17,433 nt of DNA from Lishizhenia sp033720595. GTDB lineage: Bacteria > Bacteroidota > Bacteroidia > Flavobacteriales_D > Crocinitomicaceae. Location of the stretch: the NCBI RefSeq assembly GCF_033720595.1, contig NZ_JAWWCF010000049.1, positions 1-17,433 on the forward strand, read 5' to 3'. The notes below the pieces were generated by a model. It made no database searches. It saw only the letters and a program-made list of their open reading frames with translations, and was not told the DNA's origin. Shown here piece after piece: positions 6,821-13,668 of this stretch. A program made the translations under genes and the position numbers. How positions within the stretch are numbered: position 1 is the first letter of the stretch; every line of letters begins with the position of its first letter.

Positions 6821-6848
6821 CAAATCTAACTAATTTTTTTTATGCAAA
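6821..6848 (-). promoter_or_regulatory. Promoter of the small cysteine-rich gene
   Basis: On the minus strand TTTG (6848-6845) and TAGATTTG (6828-6821) match the Bacteroidetes -33 and -7 elements with 16 nt between them. Transcription would start about 12 nt before the ATG at 6803. Confidence 0.55.
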
Positions 6849-6884
6849 AAAAAGCAAGATACCTTCTTCAATTTCAACCCTTCA

Positions 6885-6919
6885 ATTTTCACCACTTCCC
6901 TCTAAAATAAGTATCTTCA
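6885..6919 (+). promoter_or_regulatory. Candidate promoter for the small membrane protein-tadA pair
   Basis: TTTTC (6885-6889) and TATCTTCA (6912-6919, close to TAnnTTTG) are 22 nt apart. The -7 box ends only 8 bp before the ATG at 6928, which would leave a very short leader. It is back-to-back with the leftward promoter at 6821-6848. Confidence 0.35.
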
Positions 6920-6927
6920 CAGCTCCA

Positions 6928-7101
6928 ATGGATTTACAAAAACACAGACATTACAAGAAGAGCTATAAACTCTTTATCCGCTATTTCATTTATGGCGTTG
7001 TGTTGCTAATGCTCTTGTATTTAATCCGTTCGAAAATGGACAGCGTCCCCAAAGAAAACGCTCCCCAAGAAATAGAACATTTTAGTATAGAAACCCCATG
7101 A
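6928..7101 (+). CDS. Small single-span membrane protein upstream of tadA
   Basis: This 57-residue protein has a basic N-terminus (MDLQKHRHYKKSYK), one hydrophobic span (about residues 17-34, FIRYFIYGVVLLMLLYLI) and a polar acidic tail. It should be anchored in the cytoplasmic membrane with the basic end inside. The frame is open further upstream to an ATG at 6802, but those extra residues (FPTNLTNFFYAKK and so on) read through promoter-like DNA and overlap the divergent gene's start, so I chose the ATG at 6928. Its stop overlaps the tadA start as ATGA, so the two are translationally coupled. The function is unknown. Confidence 0.6.
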   Translation: MDLQKHRHYKKSYKLFIRYFIYGVVLLMLLYLIRSKMDSVPKENAPQEIEHFSIETP

Positions 7102-7544
7102 TAGATCCCTACAACGACGAATATTTTATGAAACAGGCCTTAGCCGAGGCGCACAAAGCTTTTGACCGTGATGAAATTCCGGTGGGTGCTGTAGTTGTAG
7201 CCAATAAACAAGTTATTGCTAGGAGTCATAATTTAAGTGAAGTACTTAATGATGTAACTGCCCATGCAGAAATGCAAGCCATAACCGCAGCTGCCAATCA
7301 TTTGGGGGGAAAGTACCTCATTGACTGCACGCTCTACGTTACCCTAGAACCTTGCGTAATGTGTGCTGGAGCTTTGTCGTGGGCTCAAATAAGTAATATC
7401 GTATATGGAGCGAGTGATGAAAAACGTGGAGCTGGTAGGTTTGACACATCCCTTTATCATCCTAAAACTAAAATAACTGGTGGAATTATGGCCGAGGAAT
7501 GTGGTGAAATTATGCAACGTTTTTTTGCCAATAAGCGCAAATAG
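7098..7544 (+). CDS. tadA: tRNA(adenine34) deaminase
   Basis: This zinc enzyme deaminates adenosine 34 to inosine in the anticodon of tRNA-Arg(ACG). The cytidine-deaminase-type zinc site is complete: H56-A-E58 (HAEMQA) and P85-C86-V-M-C89 (PCVMCAGAL). E58 is the proton shuttle. The motif DEIPVGAVVV near residue 25 and the downstream YGASDEKRGAG ... LYHPKTKITGGI are typical of TadA rather than of guanine or cytidine deaminases. Length 148 is normal. The ATG overlaps the stop of the small membrane protein gene. The gene appears intact. No terminator is visible in the 86 bp before the M42 peptidase gene. Confidence 0.95.
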   Translation: MIDPYNDEYFMKQALAEAHKAFDRDEIPVGAVVVANKQVIARSHNLSEVLNDVTAHAEMQAITAAANHLGGKYLIDCTLYVTLEPCVMCAGALSWAQISNIVYGASDEKRGAGRFDTSLYHPKTKITGGIMAEECGEIMQRFFANKRK

Positions 7545-7630
7545 CCTTTGTTCCTCTCTAAGCCTCACCTTATCAAAAAGAAACAAGCAAAATAAATAGG
7601 AACATTAACTTTAATGTCAAATAGAAAAAC

Positions 7631-8680
7631 ATGAGTTTTAACATAGATTTATTGAAACGCGTTTGTGAAGCACCTGGGGCTCCAGGGTTTGAGCAACGCA
7701 TTAGAGAAGTTGTCTTAGCAGAAATTAAAGACTTGGTTGACGAGGTAGAGCTCGACAACATGGGTAACGTTTATGCCATTAAACGCGGAAAAAGCGATAA
7801 GCGCGTAATGGTAGGTGCTCACATGGATGAAATCGGATTTATTGTTACACACATAGATGATAATGGATTTATTCGCTTCCATACTTTAGGAGGTTTTGAC
7901 CCTAAAACGTTAACCGCACAACGTGTTATTATTCATGGAAAAGAAGATGTAATGGGAGTGATGGCTTCAAAACCCATCCACGTAATGACAGCCGAAGAAA
8001 GAACCAAAGTTTCGAAAATCACCGACTATTTCATCGACACAGGTCTTCCCAAAGAAGAAGTTGAGCAACTCATTAAAGTAGGTGATCCTATTACACGTGA
8101 ACGCGGACTCATAGAAATGGGGAATTGTGTAAACTGTAAATCTCTAGATAACCGTTTGGCCGTTTTCATTCTTATCGAGACCTTGAAATATTTGAAAGAC
8201 AAAGAAATTCCGTACGATTTCTACGGTGTATTTACCGTACAAGAAGAAGTAGGGATTAGAGGAGCGAATGTTGCAGCTATGCGCATCAACCCTGATTTTG
8301 GGTTTGGTTTAGATACGACCATCGCTTACGATTTACCGGGAGCACAAGCACACGAAAAAATCACTTCTTTAGGAGAAGGAACGGCCATTAAGATTATGGA
8401 CTCTTCAACAATTTGTGATTACCGTATGGTTGAGTTTATGAAGAAAACAGCCAACAACCACAGCATTAAATGGCAGCCAGAAATCTTAACAGGTGGAGGA
8501 ACAGATACGGCGGGTATCCAACGTATGACAGAAGGAGGATCTATTGCGGGAGCAGTGAGCATACCAACACGTCACTTACACCAAGTAATAGAAATGGCAC
8601 ATAAAGAAGACATTACTAACTCCATTGAATTACTCTCAAAGTGTATCCAAGAAATTGATACGCACGATTGGAGCTTCTAA
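7631..8680 (+). CDS. M42 family metallo-aminopeptidase
   Basis: This is a cytoplasmic co-catalytic di-zinc aminopeptidase (glutamyl aminopeptidase / FrvX / TET-type), involved in trimming peptides. Metal and catalytic residues are all visible: H64 and D66 in AHMDEIG, D173 in KSLDNR, E205/E206 in QEEVGIRGA, D228 in GLDTT and H317 in RHLHQ. The insertion at about residues 75-165 corresponds to the PDZ-like/beta domain of the family (GGFDPKTL, IGSK-like MASKPIHVM). Length 349 is typical. The ATG at 7631 precedes the conserved SFNIDLLKRVCEAPGAPGFE. A weak -7-like TAACTTTA (7606-7613) lies upstream. The gene is followed by a strong terminator, so it ends the transcript. Confidence 0.93.
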   Translation: MSFNIDLLKRVCEAPGAPGFEQRIREVVLAEIKDLVDEVELDNMGNVYAIKRGKSDKRVMVGAHMDEIGFIVTHIDDNGFIRFHTLGGFDPKTLTAQRVIIHGKEDVMGVMASKPIHVMTAEERTKVSKITDYFIDTGLPKEEVEQLIKVGDPITRERGLIEMGNCVNCKSLDNRLAVFILIETLKYLKDKEIPYDFYGVFTVQEEVGIRGANVAAMRINPDFGFGLDTTIAYDLPGAQAHEKITSLGEGTAIKIMDSSTICDYRMVEFMKKTANNHSIKWQPEILTGGGTDTAGIQRMTEGGSIAGAVSIPTRHLHQVIEMAHKEDITNSIELLSKCIQEIDTHDWSF

Positions 8681-8690
8681 TCATTATTGT

Positions 8691-8723
8691 AAAGCCAGAA
8701 GAATTATTTTTTCTGGCTTTTTT
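8691..8723 (+). terminator. Rho-independent terminator of the M42 peptidase gene
   Basis: AAAGCCAGAA (8691-8700) pairs perfectly with TTCTGGCTTT (8711-8720) across a 10-nt loop, followed by TTT. It begins 10 bp after the stop codon. Confidence 0.85.
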
Positions 8724-8781
8724 AACATTTCAACTTAAAATATAATCACCCATGAAGCGTTTTGCTTCAAACTAAAAAATC

Positions 8782-9636
8782 ATGAAAACTATCCAATTAA
8801 TGATCTTGGGACTGTGTTTACCTTTTTTGGGTAAGGCCCAAACAACAACACCTGCATTACGCATCAATGAAGCATACATGTCCCTAGGAGGTCAAGGTGC
8901 ATTTAGTCCTGGCCTTTCCCAGCAAACCTATGAGAAATTAGCACCGAACTCATCTTTACTCCTCAACAATTACGGAAACTATTATTACTATTCAGGATCC
9001 GCGAACTATAAATTAGGGGTAGGTCTACAGTTCAGAGACAAAACAAAAACAGGTTTTAGAAAGCATATTGAACTACGCGTTGGGCTTTCTTATAACAGTT
9101 ACAGAGGCTATAATTCTTATAGAAGTTCGTACGAAAAAACTCCTTACGACACCCTGGTTTCTCAACAAACAGGACAAGAATACTATATCGACTCCATCTA
9201 TACTGAATATTCAAGCATCAACCATAATTTTGACATGCTGTCTATTGATGCTTCTCTTATTTTCAGAACAAACGCAGAAGCAAGATGGTCTTTATACGGT
9301 GGAATCGGGGCAACTTATGGAACCTCTTTGTATAGCCGAACCAATGTAAACAGCGGAGAATATGGATACACCGTGGGTGCTCAAACCGGAAGTTCTTACA
9401 GCTGGAACTCTAGTAACAATAAAAACGAGAGTTACAGAAATGAGGCAAATACAGCGTTTACCGTGTACGTTCCAGTTGGACTAGATTTCAGAATTGCCAA
9501 CAATAATGAATTCTTTAAAAATCTGCATTTATACACAGAACTTACCCCCAACTTTACGTTACAGAACATCGGTGGCTTTGAAACCATGAAGTCTCCAGGT
9601 TTAGGAATGAATTTCGGTGCTTACTACAGGTTTTAA
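8782..9636 (+). CDS. Outer-membrane beta-barrel protein
   Basis: The 284-residue product has a signal peptide ending GKAQ (residues 1-20). The mature part has many aromatic-rich, alternating strands (NYYYYSGSANYKLGVGLQFR, HIELRVGLSYNSYRGYN, ARWSLYGGIGATYG, FTVYVPVGLDFRI, LHLYTELTPNF) and ends MNFGAYYRF, so an outer-membrane barrel is likely. Its long Tyr/Ser/Asn-rich loops (YNSYRSSYEKT, YSWNSSNNKNES) suggest surface-exposed turns. It is not close to the barrel at 3386-4132. Just upstream, TGAAGC (8753-8758) and GCTTCA (8764-8769) form a small hairpin 12 bp before the ATG; its role is unknown. The function is not recognised. Confidence 0.75.
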   Translation: MKTIQLMILGLCLPFLGKAQTTTPALRINEAYMSLGGQGAFSPGLSQQTYEKLAPNSSLLLNNYGNYYYYSGSANYKLGVGLQFRDKTKTGFRKHIELRVGLSYNSYRGYNSYRSSYEKTPYDTLVSQQTGQEYYIDSIYTEYSSINHNFDMLSIDASLIFRTNAEARWSLYGGIGATYGTSLYSRTNVNSGEYGYTVGAQTGSSYSWNSSNNKNESYRNEANTAFTVYVPVGLDFRIANNNEFFKNLHLYTELTPNFTLQNIGGFETMKSPGLGMNFGAYYRF

Positions 9637-9656
9637 TCCTTATCCCAAATAATTAG

Positions 9657-9687
9657 AAAGGCTGTCTTACAAAAGGCGGCCTTTTTT
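9657..9687 (+). terminator. Rho-independent terminator of the barrel gene
   Basis: AAAGGCTGTC (9657-9666) pairs with GGCGGCCTTT (9675-9684), with two G.U pairs and an 8-nt loop, followed by a T-run to 9687. It starts 20 bp after the stop codon. Confidence 0.8.
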
Positions 9688-9712
9688 ACATGCTATTTTT
9701 TGAATTCCTGTT

Positions 9713-9853
9713 GGCAAACGGCCAGGCTATCCTTCCAACTTCACTCCTAACCGCTAAGTTTTCCCAAAGCCTATAGGGCTTCTTTAAGTCGCCGCTATAT
9801 ACTTGGTAAATCTAAGCGCTTCGTGCGTTCACTTTTCATCCTATCCTTGTTTG
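9713..9853 (+). repeat. 141-bp structured intergenic element 1, copy A
   Basis: The 320-bp gap between the barrel gene and the arsC-like gene is largely this element. Its first 26 bases (9713-9738, beginning GGCAAACGGCCAGGCTATCC) and last 17 bases (9837-9853, CATCCTATCCTTGTTTG) are identical, on the opposite strand, to the ends of 13525-13665. A central block at 9777-9796 is 19/20 identical. The interior folds as nested hairpins: 9753-9765 with 9805-9817, then TATAG (9772-9776) with CTATA (9795-9799) and GGC with GCC around an 11-nt loop. Both ends contain CTATCCTT as direct repeats, and CAAAC/GTTTG are inverted at the tips. There is no ORF inside. The rest of the gap (9854-9930) shows nothing I can name. 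Confidence 0.85.
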
Positions 9854-9930
9854 TATCACCTCGGAATTGTACTCAAGTTAACCAACTCTCCCTCTCTCTA
9901 CCATACGCGCAGTCAATACTGTTTTTCTCT

Positions 9931-9938
9931 TATCTTTG
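9931..9938 (+). promoter_or_regulatory. -7 box of the arsC-like gene
   Basis: TATCTTTG is an exact match to TAnnTTTG, followed by CCCC, and lies 18 bp before the ATG at 9957. It is probably the promoter for the arsC-like/EamA pair and perhaps for yicC-gmk-nadD. No clear -33 element is visible. Confidence 0.55.
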
Positions 9939-9956
9939 CCCCTTCAAGAAAAGGCT

Positions 9957-10313
9957 ATGAAAAAAATATATCATTTATCATCGTGCAACACTTGTCAACG
10001 CATCATTAAGGAGTTAGAATTACAAGGTGACGTTGAATTACAAGACATTAAACAAGAAAACATAGACGAAGCTACCTTAGACATGATCAAAGAAAAAGTA
10101 GGTTCTTACGAGGGTATGTTTAGTAAACGTGCTATGAAGTACAGATCTATGGGCTTAAATGAAATGAACTTAACGGAAGCCGACTACAAAAAATACATGT
10201 TAGAAGAATATACTTTCTTGAAGCGTCCTTTCATCATTTTGGAAGACGAAGTATTTGTAGGAAATTCTAAGAAGGTAGTAGAAGCTGCCAAAAAAGCTTA
10301 CCAAGGAGCGTGA
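9957..10313 (+). CDS. ArsC/Spx-like thiol reductase family protein
   Basis: The 118 residues fit the ArsC/Spx thioredoxin-fold family. The N-terminal strand and redox motif are IYHLSSCNTCQRI, with C10-N-T-C13 as the nucleophile pair. The segment FLKRPFIILEDEVFVG holds the conserved cis-proline region (RP) facing it. Members reduce arsenate or act as Spx-like regulators; here the role is open, and no ars genes are nearby. An upstream in-frame TTG (9936) lies inside the -7 box, so the ATG at 9957, with AAGAAAAGG before it, is the start. Its stop overlaps the GTG of the EamA gene as GTGA. Confidence 0.8.
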   Translation: MKKIYHLSSCNTCQRIIKELELQGDVELQDIKQENIDEATLDMIKEKVGSYEGMFSKRAMKYRSMGLNEMNLTEADYKKYMLEEYTFLKRPFIILEDEVFVGNSKKVVEAAKKAYQGA

Positions 10314-11290
10314 GAAATGTAATTATTGCCCACTTGGCCCTTTTTGCTGTAAATATGATTTACGGTGCCAACTACATTTTGGCCAAAGACGTCATGCCCA
10401 ACTATTTAGGTCCAAATGCATTTATTTTTATGCGCGTGGCCGGGGCTTCATTGTTGTTTTGGATCATTCTCTTGTTCCAAAAACGAGAAAAAATTGAGCG
10501 TAAAGATTGGTTAAAGATTGCCGCTTGTGGTTTGTTTGGTATTGCCATGAACCAACTTTTCTTTTTCAACGGTTTAAGTCTTACTTCGGGTATAAATGCG
10601 TCTATTATCATGACTTCCACACCCATCATTGTTGCTGTTTTGGCCTTCTTTATTCGTAAGGAAGCCTTGAGTAAGATGAAGGTTTCTGGAATTGTCATTG
10701 GAGCAATTGGTGCCATAAGTTTAACCCTTGCGGGTAGTAACCCTGCTGTTGATTCTGCTTTGGGCGACCTTTTTATTTTCGTTAATGCAGCCAGTTATAG
10801 TGTTTACCTTATTTTGGCGAAATCCCTGATGGAGAAATACAAACCCTTGACTGTTCTTACCTATGTGATGACCTTCGGTTTGTTCCTCATTACCTTATTC
10901 CCCTTAACGATTCCTGAATTAATGGATACAGATTTTGCCAGCTTTACAGGCCCCATTATTGGGAAGGTAATTTTCGTAATTGTAGGGGTTACCTTTATTG
11001 CTTACCTTTTTAACATCTTTGCATTACAACACGTGAGTCCAACAGTTTCTGGATCTTACATATATTTACAACCTATACTGGCTATTTTCTTTGCCTTCTT
11101 CTTTTTCTACATCGGTATTTCTGATGATGATTCTGGAAGTGTTTCTTTAGAAAAAGTGCTGTATATGTTATTGGTATTTGCGGGAGTTTTTATTACTTCA
11201 CGTTCTACCTATCTGGAAAACAAAAAACGCAAAGCTTTGGCCCGCAATGAGGCGAAAGATGCACAAACTATTAATACTGTTGATCAGTAA
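10310..11290 (+). CDS. EamA/DMT-superfamily permease
   Basis: This inner-membrane transporter has about ten predicted transmembrane segments in two EamA repeats (about residues 6-140 and 152-297). The hallmark of the first repeat is AVNMIYGANYILAKDVMP, with PNAFIFMRVAGASLLFW after it. The second shows ASYSVYLILAKSLMEKY and VSPTVSGSYIYLQPILAI. The C-terminal 30 residues are charged and cytoplasmic. Substrates in the family are metabolites, amino acids or nucleotide precursors, and none can be assigned here. The start is a GTG that overlaps the arsC-like stop; the next methionine (residue 16) would cut into the first helix. It is followed after 15 bp by yicC, so readthrough is likely. Confidence 0.88.
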   Translation: MRNVIIAHLALFAVNMIYGANYILAKDVMPNYLGPNAFIFMRVAGASLLFWIILLFQKREKIERKDWLKIAACGLFGIAMNQLFFFNGLSLTSGINASIIMTSTPIIVAVLAFFIRKEALSKMKVSGIVIGAIGAISLTLAGSNPAVDSALGDLFIFVNAASYSVYLILAKSLMEKYKPLTVLTYVMTFGLFLITLFPLTIPELMDTDFASFTGPIIGKVIFVIVGVTFIAYLFNIFALQHVSPTVSGSYIYLQPILAIFFAFFFFYIGISDDDSGSVSLEKVLYMLLVFAGVFITSRSTYLENKKRKALARNEAKDAQTINTVDQ

Positions 11291-11305
11291 AATTAAGATT
11301 AGATT

Positions 11306-12175
11306 ATGCTTCAATCCATGACAGGCTACGGAAAGGCCACAGGAAATTATAAGGATAAAAAAATTGTTGTTGAAGTTCGCTCTTTGAACAGCAAAAACTT
11401 GGATTTAATGGCGCGTATTGCACCACTTTACAAACCGCTCGAATTAGAGTTGCGTAAAAAAGTGGGACAAGTTTTAGACCGCGGTAAAACGGAGTTGAGC
11501 ATTAACATAGAAAACACGGGTGCCACAGCCAACTATGTAATTAACCAAGAACTGGCCAAAGCCTATTACAAAGATCTAAAGCAGTTGTCTTCTGATTTAG
11601 AAGAGGAGCAAGATCTTTTGCCTATGGTATTGCGCATGCCAGAAATCTACATCAACCAAACAGAAGAGTTGACCGAAGAGGAAAGCAACTTCTTGATGGG
11701 ATTGTTGGAAGAGGCTTTGCAGAAATTATTAGATTTTAGAAAACAGGAAGGAGTTTCTTTAAGTCAAGATTTCACAGATAGAATTACGACGATTAAAACC
11801 TTGTTAGACGAGGTTCCAAAATACGAAGAGTTACGTATAGACATCATCAAAGAGCGCATGCGCAAAGGCTTTGAAGAGAATAACAATCAGAGTATTGATG
11901 AAAACAGATTCGAGCAAGAATTAATCTATTACATTGAGAAGTTAGATGTTTCTGAAGAGAAAGTTAGATTGGCCAATCACTTGGATTACTTCATTGAAAC
12001 GATGAACAATTCAGATAAACCTGTGGGTAAAAAATTAGGATTCATCTCTCAAGAAATCGGTAGAGAAATCAATACACTTGGAAGTAAATCTTACCATGTT
12101 GACTTACAAAAGATCGTGGTTAACATGAAGGATAATTTAGAGAAGATTAAAGAACAAGTATTAAACACACTTTAA
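11306..12175 (+). CDS. yicC: YicC/YloC family endoribonuclease
   Basis: The N-terminus MLQSMTGYGKATG and the C-terminal signature GKKLGFISQEIGREINTLGS (241-260) are diagnostic of the YicC/YloC family, and length 289 is normal. Members are cytoplasmic single-strand/structured RNA endoribonucleases that affect sRNA and mRNA stability. Residues 1-155 form the YicC N-domain and about 205-289 the DUF1813-type C-domain, with a long charged helix region between them. The gene is followed by gmk and nadD, a cluster I recognise from many Bacteroidetes. It sits 15 bp after the EamA gene; an ATG at 11306 is the first start and gives the conserved SMTGYG. Confidence 0.93.
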   Translation: MLQSMTGYGKATGNYKDKKIVVEVRSLNSKNLDLMARIAPLYKPLELELRKKVGQVLDRGKTELSINIENTGATANYVINQELAKAYYKDLKQLSSDLEEEQDLLPMVLRMPEIYINQTEELTEEESNFLMGLLEEALQKLLDFRKQEGVSLSQDFTDRITTIKTLLDEVPKYEELRIDIIKERMRKGFEENNNQSIDENRFEQELIYYIEKLDVSEEKVRLANHLDYFIETMNNSDKPVGKKLGFISQEIGREINTLGSKSYHVDLQKIVVNMKDNLEKIKEQVLNTL

Positions 12176-12187
12176 ATTAAGAATTCC

Positions 12188-12205
12188 TCTCGACTCCGCT
12201 CGAGA
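12188..12205. repeat. REP-like palindrome between yicC and gmk
   Basis: TCTCGA (12188-12193), CTCCGC, TCGAGA (12200-12205) form a perfect 6-bp stem. CTCGACTCCGCTCGAG-type palindromes recur between genes in Flavobacteriia, as I recall; only one copy is seen here. There is no T-run, so it is not a standard terminator. Confidence 0.5.
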
Positions 12206-12225
12206 ACCGCTTATAAAATTAAATA

Positions 12226-12262
12226 CTCTACCCCCTTGATAAAAATCGTTTATCAAGTAGAG
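12226..12262 (+). promoter_or_regulatory. Hairpin abutting the gmk start codon
   Basis: CTTGATAAA (12235-12243) pairs with TTTATCAAG (12249-12257) around AATCG, and CTCTA (12226-12230) pairs with TAGAG (12258-12262) with CCCC bulged. This 14-bp stem ends 2 bp before the ATG at 12265, so any ribosome-binding site for that ATG would be occluded. A second in-frame ATG at 12280 would be less affected. It may limit gmk-nadD translation or simply be a processing signal. Confidence 0.4.
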
Positions 12263-12264
12263 TT

Positions 12265-12852
12265 ATGAAATTTAAGACCATGAACAAAGAAGGAAAATGC
12301 ATCATATTCTCTGCGCCATCTGGGGCAGGGAAAACGACCATAGTACAACATTTATTAAAACAAGATTTAGGTTTGTCTTTTTCTATTTCGGCATGTTCTA
12401 GAGATCCTAGACCCAACGAAGTAGACGGGAAAGACTACCACTTTTTAGGTTTGGAGAAATTTCAACAGGAGATTTTAAACAATGCCTTTTTAGAGTGGGA
12501 AGAAGTTTACACCAACAATTACTACGGAACACTAAAAAGCGAAATTGAACGCATTTGGAACGAAGGGAAAACTGTAATTTTTGATGTGGATGTTATTGGT
12601 GGACTCAACCTTAAGAAATACTTTGGAGACAAAGCTTTGGCCATCTTCGTACAACCCCCTTCTTACGATGAGTTAGAAAAGCGTTTACGCTACAGAAGCA
12701 CAGAAAGTGAAGACAAGATTAACCAACGTATGTCTAAGGCAAGAGAAGAGCTTTCTTTCGCCCCTCAATTCGATCATATATTAGTGAACGACAACCTTGA
12801 GCACGCTTTAGAAGAAGCTGAAAAATTGGTGGGAACATTCATCAAAGCATAA
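12265..12852 (+). CDS. gmk: Guanylate kinase
   Basis: This cytoplasmic kinase converts GMP and ATP to GDP and ADP, an essential step of guanine nucleotide and (p)ppGpp supply. The P-loop SAPSGAGKT is at residues 16-24. The GMP-binding SACSRDPRPNEVDGKDYHFL follows, then YTNNYYGT and the lid-like RLRYRSTESEDKINQRM. Length 195 is typical. Two starts are possible, ATG 12265 and ATG 12280 (MNKEGKCIIF); the shorter form also leaves a complete P-loop strand, and the hairpin ending at 12262 favours it on translational grounds. I list the longer one. nadD begins 3 bp after the stop, so the two are cotranslated. Confidence 0.95.
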   Translation: MKFKTMNKEGKCIIFSAPSGAGKTTIVQHLLKQDLGLSFSISACSRDPRPNEVDGKDYHFLGLEKFQQEILNNAFLEWEEVYTNNYYGTLKSEIERIWNEGKTVIFDVDVIGGLNLKKYFGDKALAIFVQPPSYDELEKRLRYRSTESEDKINQRMSKAREELSFAPQFDHILVNDNLEHALEEAEKLVGTFIKA

Positions 12853-12855
12853 GAT

Positions 12856-13458
12856 ATGAAAGTAGGATTGTATTTCGGAAGTTTTAACCCCATACACATT
12901 GGTCATTTAATCATTGCCAACCACATGGTTGACACAACAGATATGGATCAAGTATGGATGGTTGTATCGCCGCACAATCCACTTAAAAAGAAAAAGAGTT
13001 TATTAGAAGATTATCATCGATTGGCCTTGGTGAACGAGGCCATTGAGGATAACCTGAACCTAAGAGCATCTGATATAGAGTTTAAACTCGAACAACCTTC
13101 CTACACGGCAAATACCTTAGCCTACCTTAAAGAAAAGCACCCTAAGCATCAATTTGTACTTATCATGGGGGAAGACAATTTGCGCACCTTCCACAAATGG
13201 AAGAATTACGAGCAAATTTTAGAACGCTACGAAATCTATGTGTATCCGCGCGTGGTTACCGTACAAGAAATGGAAAAAGGTACGATAGAACACAACGCCT
13301 TACAAGACCATCCTCACGTACATTTTTGCGGAGATGCCCCTTTGATGAAAATCAGCAGCAGCTACATACGTAAAGCCATTAAGCTTGGGAGAGATGTACG
13401 TTATCTACTCCCCAAACCGGTGCTCAAGTACATCGACGAGATGAATTTTTATCGATAA
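12856..13458 (+). CDS. nadD: Nicotinate-nucleotide adenylyltransferase
   Basis: This enzyme transfers AMP from ATP to nicotinate mononucleotide to give deamido-NAD, the step shared by de novo and Preiss-Handler NAD synthesis. The nucleotidyltransferase motif GSFNPIHIGH is at residues 8-17, with the HxGH pair H14/H17. The second signature ISSSYIR is at 166-172, and the usual YLLPKPVLKYI follows. Length 200 is typical. Spacing of 3 bp to gmk indicates one transcript. The only hairpin with a T-run after the stop is weak (GACA/TGTC, 13505-13518, then T6), just before the 141-bp element that fills the gap to the convergent gene. Confidence 0.95.
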   Translation: MKVGLYFGSFNPIHIGHLIIANHMVDTTDMDQVWMVVSPHNPLKKKKSLLEDYHRLALVNEAIEDNLNLRASDIEFKLEQPSYTANTLAYLKEKHPKHQFVLIMGEDNLRTFHKWKNYEQILERYEIYVYPRVVTVQEMEKGTIEHNALQDHPHVHFCGDAPLMKISSSYIRKAIKLGRDVRYLLPKPVLKYIDEMNFYR

Positions 13459-13524
13459 ACTGTTAGACTTTTAGATCGAAAGATTATTTAAGGTTTGATA
13501 GCTGGACACAAGTATGTCTTTTTT

Positions 13525-13665
13525 CAAACAAGGATAGGATGGAAAGTGCGAGTGGTAAAGGCTTAGCATAACAAGCTTAAAGCGGCGACTCAAAGAAGCC
13601 TCTTTAAGGGCGAGTTATTCTTAGCCTTTAGTAGCAAACTTGGAAGGATAGCCTGGCCGTTTGCC
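13525..13665 (-). repeat. 141-bp structured intergenic element 1, copy B
   Basis: This is the same element as 9713-9853 on the opposite strand and of the same length. The conserved 26-base end is 13640-13665, the 17-base end 13525-13541 and the central block 13581-13600. The interior forms a longer nested hairpin than copy A: 13557-13572 with 13614-13629 (14 of 16 complementary), CTTAAAG (13576-13582) with CTTTAAG (13602-13608), and GGC with GCC around the loop at 13587-13597, which differs from copy A by one base. It ends 3 bp from the stop codon of the leftward membrane protein gene. No coding potential is seen. Confidence 0.85.
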
Positions 13666-13668
13666 TAA

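Noticed and set aside
6802..6927. Longer N-terminus of the small membrane protein from ATG 6802
   Set aside because: This stretch holds both divergent promoters and overlaps the neighbouring start codon. The extra residues look like translated intergenic DNA.
9936..9956. Longer N-terminus for the arsC-like protein from TTG 9936
   Set aside because: The TTG is part of the -7 box TATCTTTG; ATG 9957 gives the usual family N-terminus.
13504..13524. Terminator after nadD (GACA/TGTC stem with T6)
   Set aside because: The stem has only four base pairs; mentioned with nadD but too weak to annotate.
9713..13665. Integron attC sites or a composite transposon formed by the two 141-bp copies
   Set aside because: The length and hairpin recall attC, but the tips (CAAAC/GTTTG) do not fit the RYYYAAC/GTTRRRY core sites. 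There is no integrase or transposase, and the genes between are a conserved housekeeping cluster, not cassettes.
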